The notes under the pieces are model-generated. The model saw only the letters and a list, made by a program, of their open reading frames with translations, was not told the origin of the DNA and did not search any database. From JAFASC01 sp034669505 (GTDB taxonomy: Bacteria > Pseudomonadota > Alphaproteobacteria > Rhizobiales > Beijerinckiaceae), in the NCBI GenBank assembly GCA_034669505.1, contig JAXDNJ010000007.1, positions 62,001 to 126,000 on the forward strand: DNA of 64,000 bases. Reading direction: 5' to 3'. Shown here one piece after another: positions 51,681 through 60,893 of the stretch (position 1 is its first letter; each line of letters begins with the position of its first letter). A program made the position numbers and the translations under genes.

Positions 51681-51849
51681 GGCTTCCATCGACCAATTGC
51701 GGGGAGGACTTCCTGCGGGAATTTCCGTCGCCTGGGAAGCCCCCTTCCGAAGCATCTCGCAGGCTGGACGGTTCAGGCAAAAACCGGTATCGGGGCCGCC
51801 GAGGAACCCGGCAAAAAGGGCTTCTTCCTCGGAATCTTCTGGACCATTG

Positions 51850-53085
51850 ATGACTGCACCCAAGCCGATCGATCGCTGCCGCGCGAGCGGTAGCAAGCAC
51901 CTCATTCCGGTACTCTCGCTCGGTCATCAGGCCTTAACCGGCGTCTTTCCGCGTTCGCGCGACGAGAAGGTCACGGTGGGACCGCTTGAACTCGTCTGGT
52001 GTCCAGAAAGCGGGCTTTTGCAGCTCGCCCATTCCTACGACGCGGATGAGATGTACGGCGAGAATTACGGCTACCGCTCCAGCCTCAATCAATCGATGGT
52101 GCGGCACCTCACCAACAAGATGCGGCTGCTGCAGCGCGCCGCCGATCTGACGAGCGGCGAGGTCGTGCTCGACATCGGTTCGAACGATTGCACGTCTTTG
52201 AAAGCCTACGAGGGCGACGGCCTGACTCGGATCGGCATCGATCCGACGGGCGAGAAGTTCCGCAGCTATTATCCAGATTCCGTCCAGCTTGTTGCTGACT
52301 TCTTTTCAGCAAATAACTTTCGGGCGGTCTCCAGCCGGCGCGCCAAGATCGTGACCTCGATATCGATGTTCTACGATTTGGAGGACCCGACGCAGTTTGC
52401 CCGCGAGGTTGCTGAAATCCTCGACCCGGAAGGCATCTGGCACCTCGAACAAAGCTATATGCCCTCGATGCTGCGGCTCTGCTCCTACGACACCATCTGC
52501 CATGAGCATATAGAATATTACTCGCTCGGCGCGTTGAAGAAGATATTGGACGCGGCTGGCCTTGATATTCTCGACGTCGAGATGAATGCGGTGAACGGCG
52601 GCAGTTTCGCGGTCACCGCGGCGCATCGCGCGAGCTCGCGTCGGCGCAATTCCGCTGTGGTCAATTGGCTCCTCCAGCAGGAGGACCGCATGGGACTCGG
52701 AACGCCGGGCCCGTTCCGCGATTTCGAGCACCGTGTTTTCCGTCATCGCGAGGATCTGACGCGGCTCCTCCGCGCGCTGAAAGACGACGGCAAGCGCATT
52801 CTCGGCTACGGCGCCTCTACAAAAGGCAATGTCGTTCTCCAATTTTGCGGCATCGGGCCCGATCTGGTCGAGGCTATCGCGGAGGTGAACGAGGATAAGT
52901 TCGGCTCGTTCACCCCGGGCACGCACATTCCGATCATCTCCGAGCCTGAGGCGCGCGCGATGAAGCCGGACTATTTCATTGTGCTGCCTTGGCATTTCAA
53001 GGAAGGGATTTTGGCGCGTGAGCAGCAGTTCCTCGCCGACGGAGGCAAGTTCATCTTCCCGTTCCCGGAAATCGAGATCATCTGA
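51850..53085 (+). CDS. NDP-sugar C-methyltransferase-like protein
   Basis: ATG at 51850 (411 residues). Three parts match the sugar C-methyltransferase family: an N-terminal Cys-rich segment (CRASGSK...VWCPESGLLQL), a SAM-binding domain with VLDIGSNDCTSL and GIDPTG, and a C-terminal LGYGASTKGNVVLQF domain. Family members such as TylC3 and NovU methylate C3 or C5 of deoxysugars. The neighbouring glycosyltransferases support a glycan role. Confidence 0.85.
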   Translation: MTAPKPIDRCRASGSKHLIPVLSLGHQALTGVFPRSRDEKVTVGPLELVWCPESGLLQLAHSYDADEMYGENYGYRSSLNQSMVRHLTNKMRLLQRAADLTSGEVVLDIGSNDCTSLKAYEGDGLTRIGIDPTGEKFRSYYPDSVQLVADFFSANNFRAVSSRRAKIVTSISMFYDLEDPTQFAREVAEILDPEGIWHLEQSYMPSMLRLCSYDTICHEHIEYYSLGALKKILDAAGLDILDVEMNAVNGGSFAVTAAHRASSRRRNSAVVNWLLQQEDRMGLGTPGPFRDFEHRVFRHREDLTRLLRALKDDGKRILGYGASTKGNVVLQFCGIGPDLVEAIAEVNEDKFGSFTPGTHIPIISEPEARAMKPDYFIVLPWHFKEGILAREQQFLADGGKFIFPFPEIEII

Positions 53086-53108
53086 TCTGCCGGCCTGACG
53101 CATCGACC

Positions 53109-54503
53109 GTGCGACGCTTCGTCGATATATCAACCGTTCATACAGCATCTTGGGGTCCGCCGCGGGGCGTGACACGGGTCGAGTACAACGTCGCGCGCGA
53201 AGCGGCTCTTTTGGGCGCGGAACTCGTCCGATTTGACGAGAACCTCCAGGCCTTCGTGGTTGCGAACCTTCCGGCTAACTTTGGGCGCTCGCCCAACGAA
53301 ATAGAGTTTCTGCTTAAGGAGACGCCGACCGTCCGTGCACCATTTTTCAAAAGGCGCGCGATCGGGAAGGCGAGAGCGCTCGGCAAGTCCCTCGCGGCAG
53401 CTGCATCCGATGCCGAGATGGACGCTCTGCGCAGGGAACTTGCCTGGTTGCTTGCTTATAATTACGAATTCTTGGCTTCGGCCGAGCGCTTTGAGCTTGC
53501 TGCGCATGCGCATGCTCTCGACCCGCAGGTGCTTTGCCATAAATTCAACTACTGGATCACGGTCGAGCGGGGCAAGCGCGCTGCATCTCATGGCACTGGA
53601 CGTAGCCGCCCGATCGGATTTCAGCCCGGAGACAAACTGCTATCATTAGGCGCGGTATGGAAGCAGGATTACATCGCCTGTCTCGAAACGCTGGCCTCAC
53701 GAGGCGCGAGTGTGGTCGCCCTGATCTACGATATGATCCCGATCACGCACCCTGGTTTTCTGCCCGCCGAAGAACTCAAGCGCTTCACGGCCTATCTCGA
53801 CCGTACGCTGCAATCGGACATGATCCTTACGACGATCTCGCGCTCCTCGCAGGAAGAGATTGCCAAATATGCCCGAGAGATTCTCGGGCTCGCCAGAGAT
53901 ATAGCCATGACGCCACTGGCGAGCAGCGTGTCGGCACAAGGCGCACAGGTCAGCGCCAAAATCATCGACGCCGGCTTGCAGGACCTGCCCTTCGTCTTCA
54001 TGGCCGGCTCCTTCGAGCCGCGCAAGAATCAAAAATTCCTACTCGACATTTGGCGTGCCGTCGTGTCGCAGCTCCCGAACCGGCCTGCGCTCGTCTTTGC
54101 CGGCGGGCTCGCCAAGGCTGCATACCTGCAGGAACTTCAACGCGAGGCAGGCGGTCTCGACCGCGTGTTCTTCTTCTACAATATCGACGACGAGGAGCTC
54201 GCCTGGTTCTACCACAACTGCCTTTTTACGGTCTTCCCATCAGAAGCAGAGGGGTGGGGCTTGCCGATAAGCGAAGCGCTGGATCACGGAAAATACTGCC
54301 TGGCTTCTGACAACACCTCCTTGCTTGAGGCGGGCGAAGGGCTGGTTTTTCATGCCTCCCTGCAGAACCGGCAGGCCTGGGTAGATGAGCTGCATACGCT
54401 TTTGAGCGATCCGCTTGCTCTCGAAGAGCGGACCAAAAGGATTCGAGACAATCATCGTTCACGAAGTTGGGCGGACGTCACGCGCGCCATGATGGCTCTA
54501 TGA
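53109..54503 (+). CDS. group 1/GT4-family glycosyltransferase
   Basis: A GTG at 53109 starts a 464-residue protein. The C-terminal half has the GT-B donor-site pattern: FVFMAGSFEPRKNQKFLL, LVFAGG and FPSEAEGWGLPISEAL with the E-x7-E motif. The N-terminal acceptor half is diverged. It probably transfers a sugar to a lipid-linked or surface glycan. It follows the C-methyltransferase by 23 bases. Confidence 0.88.
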   Translation: MRRFVDISTVHTASWGPPRGVTRVEYNVAREAALLGAELVRFDENLQAFVVANLPANFGRSPNEIEFLLKETPTVRAPFFKRRAIGKARALGKSLAAAASDAEMDALRRELAWLLAYNYEFLASAERFELAAHAHALDPQVLCHKFNYWITVERGKRAASHGTGRSRPIGFQPGDKLLSLGAVWKQDYIACLETLASRGASVVALIYDMIPITHPGFLPAEELKRFTAYLDRTLQSDMILTTISRSSQEEIAKYAREILGLARDIAMTPLASSVSAQGAQVSAKIIDAGLQDLPFVFMAGSFEPRKNQKFLLDIWRAVVSQLPNRPALVFAGGLAKAAYLQELQREAGGLDRVFFFYNIDDEELAWFYHNCLFTVFPSEAEGWGLPISEALDHGKYCLASDNTSLLEAGEGLVFHASLQNRQAWVDELHTLLSDPLALEERTKRIRDNHRSRSWADVTRAMMAL

Positions 54504-54606
54504 ATGATGACCGAGAGCGCCTGAACCGGCGGGTCTTGCGAGAAGCGTGACTTTCTGCAAATGAACGCGTGCGCGGGTTAACCCGCGAGAATAACTGGAT
54601 CAGCAC

Positions 54607-55590
54607 GTGCCGCCGCCGCTCTCGATATGCATTCCAACTTATAACTTTGCGGAGTTCCTGCCGACGACCTTGCAATCGATCCTTGTCCAAGACGGCAGCG
54701 GCCAGGTGGAGATCGTCGTTCTCGACGGTGGATCGACCGACGAAACACCCGCAATCATGGCGGAGTTTTGCGCCAAGAATCCGCAGATCCGCTATCACCG
54801 CCTTGCAAGCAAAGGCGGCATCGATCGTGACATGGCCAAAGTGGTCGATCTCGCGAGTGGCGAATACTGCTGGCTGTTCAGCAGCGACGATCTGATGAGC
54901 GAATGCGCACTCAGAGCCGCCCTGAACGAAATACGATCCGGCCACGATCTCTACCTGTGCAAACATATGGAATGTTTGAAGGACATGACTCCGCTCTGGG
55001 AGCATCCGATCCTGAAGCCCGACACGCCTGGTATCTTCGAATTGTCGGACCAAGCGGTGCGCGTCGGATATTTCGAGCGGGCCGTCAATTCGGAAGCTTT
55101 CTTCAGTTTCATGGGCGGCCTGATCGTCAAGCGCGCGGCATGGAATCGTGTTCCTCTCAATCCGGATTTTGTCGGCAGCTGCTGGGCGCATGCTGCGCGG
55201 TTTTTCGAACTGATGAAGAGCGGTTTGCAGGTGAGATATACCGGCCGCGTCTTTCTGCAGCGCCGCGGCGAGAACGACTCGTTTTCAGACAAAGGTCTGG
55301 TCAAGCGCTACCAGCTGCAGGTTGCAGGCTTTCACAAGCTGGCAGACACATTCTTCGGCCATGACAGTCGCGAAGCGCGTGCGATCCGGCGCGCCATCCT
55401 CAGCGAGTTCAACCGCCACATCGTCCTCCGACTAAAATATAGCGCGGCGACAAGGCCCCACTTGGAAAACAAGCAGCTCCTCGATCATCTAGTGGAGATC
55501 GGCTATGCAGATTTTTCCATTCAAGGGCAGATCACCAAGTTGTTGTACAAATGGCTCCCTTTGAGTCTATGCCAAAGATATTATCCCTGA
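54607..55590 (+). CDS. GT2-family glycosyltransferase (abequosyltransferase-like)
   Basis: A GTG at 54607 starts a 327-residue protein of the GT-A fold: SICIPTYNFAEFLP, VVLDGGSTDETP, LFSSDDLMSE with the metal-binding Asp pair, and FMGGLIVKR. This resembles abequosyltransferase-type enzymes of O-antigen loci. It is last in the plus-strand set of three glycan genes. A 104-base gap before it holds no gene. Confidence 0.85.
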   Translation: MPPPLSICIPTYNFAEFLPTTLQSILVQDGSGQVEIVVLDGGSTDETPAIMAEFCAKNPQIRYHRLASKGGIDRDMAKVVDLASGEYCWLFSSDDLMSECALRAALNEIRSGHDLYLCKHMECLKDMTPLWEHPILKPDTPGIFELSDQAVRVGYFERAVNSEAFFSFMGGLIVKRAAWNRVPLNPDFVGSCWAHAARFFELMKSGLQVRYTGRVFLQRRGENDSFSDKGLVKRYQLQVAGFHKLADTFFGHDSREARAIRRAILSEFNRHIVLRLKYSAATRPHLENKQLLDHLVEIGYADFSIQGQITKLLYKWLPLSLCQRYYP

Positions 55591-55754
55591 GAGTTGCTCA
55601 TCCGTAAGCCCGCTCCTTCCATCATGGGAAATAGGGCGGCATGTCGCTCGACACGCGATCGGCGAAACGCGCCGGCCGCTTTTCCAGGGACGCGCTCGCC
55701 ACCTCAAGGACGCGGCGGCTGCACCCGCGAGAATCGCCGCGGAGTGACCGCGCG

Positions 55755-56303
55755 TTAGTTCGCCCGCATCAGCCGGTCGGCAAGAGCCTGGGGCGCCTCG
55801 CCGGCGTCGCCCGGGCCATGATTGACGAGCTTCGTTGCGCGATCGAGGACCTCGCGCATTTTTTCCCCGGAGCGGGTGCAAAGGCCCACGAGCGTATAGG
55901 GCTCGCTGTCGCCCTTGGTCCTGTGATGCCGGCGGACCGCCGCGATCGCCCCGACCGCCATACGATCCAACTCCTCGACGATCGCCTCGAAATCGCGGCG
56001 AAAGGTCTGGCTGAGCGCGGCATAGGCCTCCAAAGCCGAGCCGCGTCCGGGCAGGATCGAGCGGGTGAAATAGTCCTGATAGCTGGTCGGCCGCCACGCG
56101 AAGATGTCGTCAATCAGCTCCGGCATCGACGGGAGCTGCTCCATCAGCATCACGATCTCATTGAAGAGATTGAGATAATCGTTGGCGAGCCCGGACGCCG
56201 GATTGACCAGCGCGGCGGCGCGGGTCTTCAGCGGCGCGTCGGCGCCTGCCGCGCCGGCCCTCTGTAGATCGGAGCCGCTTGATATCATCTTTGGCGCAGC
56301 CAT
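55755..56303 (-). CDS. conserved hypothetical protein
   Basis: The start is the ATG at 56303, with GAGAAG directly upstream, giving 182 residues; the frame is open to 56528. The protein is helical, with a central block NDYLNLFNEIVMLMEQLP and DIFAWRPTSYQDYF. No family name can be given. It is preceded by a perfect 10-bp inverted repeat (56309-56342) that abuts the ribosome site. Same strand as the aldo/keto reductase upstream. Confidence 0.6.
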   Translation of the reverse strand: MAAPKMISSGSDLQRAGAAGADAPLKTRAAALVNPASGLANDYLNLFNEIVMLMEQLPSMPELIDDIFAWRPTSYQDYFTRSILPGRGSALEAYAALSQTFRRDFEAIVEELDRMAVGAIAAVRRHHRTKGDSEPYTLVGLCTRSGEKMREVLDRATKLVNHGPGDAGEAPQALADRLMRAN

Positions 56304-56308
56304 GCTTC

Positions 56309-56342
56309 TCACGGGTGCGCCATTGTAAGGCGGCACCCGTGA
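56309..56342 (-). promoter_or_regulatory. perfect inverted repeat next to the ribosome site
   Basis: TCACGGGTGC (56309-56318) and GCACCCGTGA (56333-56342) pair perfectly with a 14-base loop. The stem ends one or two bases before the GAGAAG site of the gene starting at 56303. It could act as an operator, as a terminator of the upstream gene or as a translation-blocking leader. Confidence 0.4.
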
Positions 56343-56394
56343 ACAAAAGCTTGCGGGACAGCAAACCTGAACCGCCGGAAATGGCGGCTCGGCA

Positions 56395-57405
56395 CTAGCC
56401 GCTCCGCGGCAGCCGTCCCTCGATTGGATAGGCGGGATCGTTGTAACCGGGCGTCGAGGGGTGACCCGCCGCGACCAGGCCGTCCACGAACGCCTCGTCC
56501 TCGGCCGCAAATGCGTGGTCGAGCGCACCGAGATATTCGGTCCACTGCTCCATCGTGCGCGGGCCGGTGACGACGGACGTCACGTAATGATTGTTCAAGA
56601 CCCAGTTCAACGCGAACTGGCCCGCGGTCATCCCCCGCGATTCCGCTTGCCCCTTCATCACGCGGGCAAGCCAGAGCGATTCATCGCGCCATTCGGTCTG
56701 CATGATGCGTTTGTCGCTGCGGCCCGCCCTTGTGTCCTCCGGCGGAGGTGCGCCCGGCTCGTATTTGCCGGTGAGCACGCCACGTGCGAGCGGGCTGTAG
56801 GGCACGACGCCGAGCCCGTAGAATCCGCAGGCCGGCAGATGCTCGACCTCGGGCATGCGGTTCATCGCGTTGTAATAGGGCTGGCTCACGACCGGCCGGC
56901 CGATCCCCATCTGGTCGCAGATGTTGCAGATTTCGGCGACGCGCCAGGAGCGGTGATTCGAGACGCCGAAATGCCGGACCTTTCCGGCGCGGATGAGATC
57001 CGCGATCGCGCCGACGGTCTCGTCGAGCGGCGTGTCGTGATCCTCTTTGTGCAGATAGTAGATGTCGACGTAATCGGTGCCGAGGCGCTTCAGGCTGGCA
57101 TCGAGCGCCTCGAACAGCCATTTGCGCGAGAGGCCCTTGCGGTTGATCCCGTCGCCGATCTGGTTGCCCACTTTTGTGGCGAGCACCCAATGATCGCGGT
57201 CCGACGCAATGGCGCGGCCGGTGATCTCTTCGGACGCGCCCTCGCCGTAAGCATCGGCGGTGTCGATGAAATTGATCCCGGCATCGCGCGCATTGGCGAC
57301 GATCTCGGTGGCGGCGGCTTCATCCGTGCGGCCGCCGAACATCATCGTGCCGAGGCAGATGACGGATACATCGAGGCCGCTCGCGCCGAGCTTGCGGTAG
57401 ATCAT
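56395..57405 (-). CDS. aldo/keto reductase
   Basis: A 336-residue AKR of the YajO/Tas-like type: LGTMMFGGRTDE, FIDTADAYGEGASEE with catalytic Asp and Tyr, ATKVG with Lys, and YYLHKED with His. NADPH-binding residues lie near the C-terminus (VTGPRTMEQWTE). Substrate not deducible. It is transcribed toward the conserved hypothetical gene. Confidence 0.9.
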   Translation of the reverse strand: MIYRKLGASGLDVSVICLGTMMFGGRTDEAAATEIVANARDAGINFIDTADAYGEGASEEITGRAIASDRDHWVLATKVGNQIGDGINRKGLSRKWLFEALDASLKRLGTDYVDIYYLHKEDHDTPLDETVGAIADLIRAGKVRHFGVSNHRSWRVAEICNICDQMGIGRPVVSQPYYNAMNRMPEVEHLPACGFYGLGVVPYSPLARGVLTGKYEPGAPPPEDTRAGRSDKRIMQTEWRDESLWLARVMKGQAESRGMTAGQFALNWVLNNHYVTSVVTGPRTMEQWTEYLGALDHAFAAEDEAFVDGLVAAGHPSTPGYNDPAYPIEGRLPRSG

Positions 57406-57484
57406 GGGCGTGTCCGGGACAGGGTCCGGTGGGTTGTGGCGCGCCGAAGCCGGTGGCGCAAGCCTCAGGCCGCGGCGCGGTTAA

Positions 57485-57859
57485 TCACTGCAACTCGGCG
57501 AGATAGGCGGTGATATCGCGCGCCTGCGCGTCGTTGAGATTCATGTTCGGCATCGCGTTGCCGGGAATCACCGCCTGCGGGTTCTGGAGCCAGCGCACCA
57601 TGTTGTCCGGGGTGTTGCGCAGCATGCCGGCGATGAAGACGCGGGTGCCGATATGATCGAGCGGCGGGCCGACATTGCCGCGCGCCCCGGCAATCCCGGG
57701 AATCGCGTGACAGGTCCCGCAGCCATTGGCAATGATGAGATCGGCGCCGCGTTTTTGCGCATCCGATCTCGGGCTCGAGCCTAAGGCGTTGCAGCCGGCA
57801 AGCGCGACTCCGGTGCAGAGCACCGCAACGAACGGCAGAAATCGCCTTACTTCCCGCAT
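57485..57859 (-). CDS. lipoprotein cytochrome c, end of the oxidase operon
   Basis: The ATG at 57859 gives 124 residues. A lipoprotein signal ends in LAGC, followed by one haem c site CGTCH and the Met ligand in MPNMNL. It is an outer-leaflet or periplasmic electron carrier anchored by lipid. It overlaps the upstream coxP-like gene by 13 bases and probably feeds electrons to the oxidase or its subunit II haem. Confidence 0.88.
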   Translation of the reverse strand: MREVRRFLPFVAVLCTGVALAGCNALGSSPRSDAQKRGADLIIANGCGTCHAIPGIAGARGNVGPPLDHIGTRVFIAGMLRNTPDNMVRWLQNPQAVIPGNAMPNMNLNDAQARDITAYLAELQ

Positions 57860-58299
57860 GCCTGCACCAAGAGGACTGACACGGTATCGCAGAAGATCAC
57901 CAGCGCAAAACCGAGGCTCATAAACATCCCGGCGAAGGCTAAGAAGCGCGTGCGGCCCTCGCCGACTTCGATGAGATGATGATGCGAACCTTCGCGCTCC
58001 TCGCGTGTTGCTCGCCACGACCGGTACGAAACGTAAGCGCCGATCAGCGCAATGATGATCGCGACAACTCCGCTCAAGCCCAGCAGTAGCCGCAGCGCCG
58101 CTTCGGCAGGAGATGGCGTCAGCCGCGGTACAGGTCCGGGATAGCAGACCTGTCCGGCAATCGCTGTATTCGCAAAAAGATGCAGTGCCCAGACAATCGG
58201 CCCGACAAAAGCGCCGAAAAGCAGGACGGCGAGGTGCACGCGTTCGCGATGCGGCGCCGGATGCTCGACCATCATTGCCGATGCGCCGCTTTCAGTCAT
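57847..58299 (-). CDS. CoxP-like small membrane subunit of the oxidase operon
   Basis: A 150-residue protein with three hydrophobic helices (about residues 22-46, 68-92 and 117-142) and two cysteines in GQVCYPG and VQACGK. Position after the subunit III gene fits the fourth gene of the CoxMNOP operon described in Bradyrhizobium japonicum. Assignment by synteny; the sequence itself shows no motif. Confidence 0.65.
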   Translation of the reverse strand: MTESGASAMMVEHPAPHRERVHLAVLLFGAFVGPIVWALHLFANTAIAGQVCYPGPVPRLTPSPAEAALRLLLGLSGVVAIIIALIGAYVSYRSWRATREEREGSHHHLIEVGEGRTRFLAFAGMFMSLGFALVIFCDTVSVLLVQACGK

Positions 58300-58302
58300 G
58301 GC

Positions 58303-58923
58303 TCACCTCAGCCGCGGCACGATGTAGTAGGCCGTGAATATCACGATCCAAACCGCATCGACGAAATGCCAGTACAAGGACCCGATCGACACCGGCGAAT
58401 TGCGCACCGAATCGAACTTGCCGAGCATCGACCAGATGGTGAGCGCGCCCAAGATCAGGACGCCCACCACGACATGTGCCATGTGAAAGCCGGTCGTGGT
58501 GAAGTAAAAGGAATAATACAGATTGCTCGACAGGCTCGCGCCTCTGCTCGCCCATTCCTTGAGCTGAATCGCGACGAATACGATGCCGAGCACAAAGCCG
58601 ACGGCGAGGCCGAGGGTCAAGCGCGCGCGCTGGCCTCGCTTGATCGAGTGCTCACCAACGGCGACGGCGACGCTGCTCACGATAAGGATGAGCGTGTCTG
58701 TGGCAGCAAGCCCGAGCTCCGGCGGGCCCGAGGGGGGCCAGGGACCGGGAAACTGCATCGCGCAATAGGCGTAGCTGAAGAGAAGATAAACGAAGAGCGA
58801 AGCCTCGGTGATGATCACCCACCAGACGCCGAAATAACCGGACGCCTGGCTGCCGATGCTGCCGACCGGCAGCGCCGGCGCGCGTCTCTCATGCGATCTG
58901 TGGCCGAGGGCGAGATTAGACAT
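58303..58923 (-). CDS. coxO: cytochrome c oxidase subunit III (CoxO-like)
   Basis: The ATG at 58923 gives 206 residues, shorter than mitochondrial-type subunit III, with five helices. The helix pairs contain GVWWVIITEASLFVYL, FYFTTTGFHMAHVVVG and WHFVDAVWIVIF, the family's helix signatures. It overlaps coxN by eight bases. It supports the stability of the oxidase core in the inner membrane. Confidence 0.85.
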   Translation of the reverse strand: MSNLALGHRSHERRAPALPVGSIGSQASGYFGVWWVIITEASLFVYLLFSYAYCAMQFPGPWPPSGPPELGLAATDTLILIVSSVAVAVGEHSIKRGQRARLTLGLAVGFVLGIVFVAIQLKEWASRGASLSSNLYYSFYFTTTGFHMAHVVVGVLILGALTIWSMLGKFDSVRNSPVSIGSLYWHFVDAVWIVIFTAYYIVPRLR

Positions 58924-60892
58924 GATCCGGCTCCGCGAAGGGCGGCTCGTTCGCCGCTTCCGGCGAGCCCTCGCGCAAGCGCCCCGGCCAGAGCCACATG
59001 AGCAGCGCGACGCCGGTGATGAACACGCCCACGCCAATGCCCGGCCACGAGCGATACAGCATGCCGACGAAGACAATCGCGGTGCCGACCGCAAGCGAAA
59101 ACGGCGCGTAACTGTCGAACGGCATCTGCAGGATCACCGCAGGCTCCGCGTCGATCACGGTCGTGCCAAGCATCTGCCGGCCTTTGTCGAGCGCAAGTCC
59201 GACGTCGACAAGCGAGCGGCCCGGCGCGTCGTCGAGCCGGTCTTCCCACAGCGGATGGCGGCTGGCGACGCTCGGCAGCACAACGAAGTTGTAGGGCGGC
59301 GGCGGCGACGCCACCGCCCATTCGAGCGTGCCGCCATCCCAGGGATTTGCGCCGGCATGTTTGCCGCGCTTCAGGCTTGTGGCGATGTTGTGGAAAAGGA
59401 GCAGCACGCCGAGCGCAAACAGCACGCTGCCGAGCGAGGTGATCAGGTTCCAAGTCGTCCAGCCGACGTCGTGCGGATAGGTGTAGATGCGCCGCGGCAT
59501 TCCGAGCAGGCCGCTTATATGCATCGGGAAGAACGCCATGTTGAAACCGATGAACATCAGCCAAAAATTCATCCGGCCGATGCGCTCGTCGAGCATGCGG
59601 CCGGTCATCTTCGGGAACCACATATAGATCGCGCCGACGACGGGGAACACGTTGATGCCGATCAGCACGTAATGCAGATGCGCGACGATGAAGTAGGTGT
59701 CGGTCAGTTGCCAATCGACCGGCACCGATCCCGTCATGTACCCCGAGACGCCGCCGATCACAAACAGCGCGACCATGCCGGCGAAATAGTGGAAGGCGGT
59801 GGTGAAGACCGGCCGCCCCGTCCAGATCGTCGCGATCCACGCGAAGACCGCGACCGCGCTCGGCACGGCGATGATGATCGACACGCCGCTGAAGAAGGAC
59901 AGCGACAGGTCGGATAGGCCGGTCGCAAACATGTGGTGCGTCCAAACACCGAAGCCGATCGCCATCGTCGCCATGGTCGATAGCGCGACCAGCGTGTAGC
60001 CGACGAGCGGACGGCGGCAGAAGATCGGCAGCCCGTCAGAGACCATGCCCATCGCCGGCAGCACGATCGCGTAGACCCAAGGGTGCGCGAATATCCAGAA
60101 GAGATGCTGCCAGAGAAGCGGCTGGCCGCCTGATTTCGGCTGGAAGAATTTGGTGCCGTAATTGCGATCGAGCCAGAGCAGGAAGAATGCGAGGCTGACG
60201 CAGGGCACCACAAGCAGATTGGCGACGGACGAGGTCAGCGTGCCCCAAATGAAGATCGGGATGCGGTTGACCGACATGCCGGCGGCGCGCGTGCGCATCG
60301 CGGTGACGACGAAGTTTGCCGAGCTCACCGTCGTCGAAATGCCCAGAAAAATCATTCCGAGCGAATAGAAGTCGATATTCGGTCCGGGATTGTATTGCCG
60401 GTTCGCATAAGGCACGTAATTAAACCAGCCGGCGTTCGGCGCATGGCCCAAGACAAAGCTCGCGTAGATGAACAGGCCGGAGAAAAGATAGAGCCAATAG
60501 GAAAGCGCGTTGACGCGCGGCAATGCGGTGTCGCGCGCGCCGAGCAATAGCGGCCAGAAATAATTGCTGAATCCCGTCAGCACCGGCATGGCGTAGAGGA
60601 AGATCATCGACACGCCATGCATCGTGAACAGCTGATTGTAGGCTTCGGGCGAGAGCACATGCATGTCGGGCTGCGCGAGCTGCACGCGCAGGATCAGCGC
60701 CTCGGCGCCACCGGCAAGCAGGAAAACGAAGGCGGTGACGATGTAACGAATGCCGATCTCTTTGTGATCGACACTGCCGAAAAAGCCTTTGATCCCGGGC
60801 TCGGTCTCCCACAGCTTGTGCAGGCGCTCGGCGAGTTGCGGCGTCGGCGTCACGATCGCCGGACTCTGCGTGAGTTGCGTGTGCCGCGCCAT
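58916..60892 (-). CDS. coxN: haem-copper oxidase subunit I (CoxN-like), unusual proton-channel residues
   Basis: A 658-residue subunit I. Haem ligands are His92 (haem a), His405 (haem a3) and His407 (haem a). Copper B ligands are His270, His319 and His320, and the cross-linked Tyr is at 274. Asp121 matches the D-channel entry. The motif HPEVY reads HPWVY here, so Trp272 stands for the D-channel glutamate (Glu286 in Rhodobacter sphaeroides). TGIKVF reads SAVAVF, so Ala348 stands for the K-channel lysine (Lys362). The C-terminal 200 residues carry two extra helices. It reduces oxygen to water; proton pumping by the usual routes is doubtful. Confidence 0.92.
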   Translation of the reverse strand: MARHTQLTQSPAIVTPTPQLAERLHKLWETEPGIKGFFGSVDHKEIGIRYIVTAFVFLLAGGAEALILRVQLAQPDMHVLSPEAYNQLFTMHGVSMIFLYAMPVLTGFSNYFWPLLLGARDTALPRVNALSYWLYLFSGLFIYASFVLGHAPNAGWFNYVPYANRQYNPGPNIDFYSLGMIFLGISTTVSSANFVVTAMRTRAAGMSVNRIPIFIWGTLTSSVANLLVVPCVSLAFFLLWLDRNYGTKFFQPKSGGQPLLWQHLFWIFAHPWVYAIVLPAMGMVSDGLPIFCRRPLVGYTLVALSTMATMAIGFGVWTHHMFATGLSDLSLSFFSGVSIIIAVPSAVAVFAWIATIWTGRPVFTTAFHYFAGMVALFVIGGVSGYMTGSVPVDWQLTDTYFIVAHLHYVLIGINVFPVVGAIYMWFPKMTGRMLDERIGRMNFWLMFIGFNMAFFPMHISGLLGMPRRIYTYPHDVGWTTWNLITSLGSVLFALGVLLLFHNIATSLKRGKHAGANPWDGGTLEWAVASPPPPYNFVVLPSVASRHPLWEDRLDDAPGRSLVDVGLALDKGRQMLGTTVIDAEPAVILQMPFDSYAPFSLAVGTAIVFVGMLYRSWPGIGVGVFITGVALLMWLWPGRLREGSPEAANEPPFAEPDHV

Positions 60893-60893
60893 G

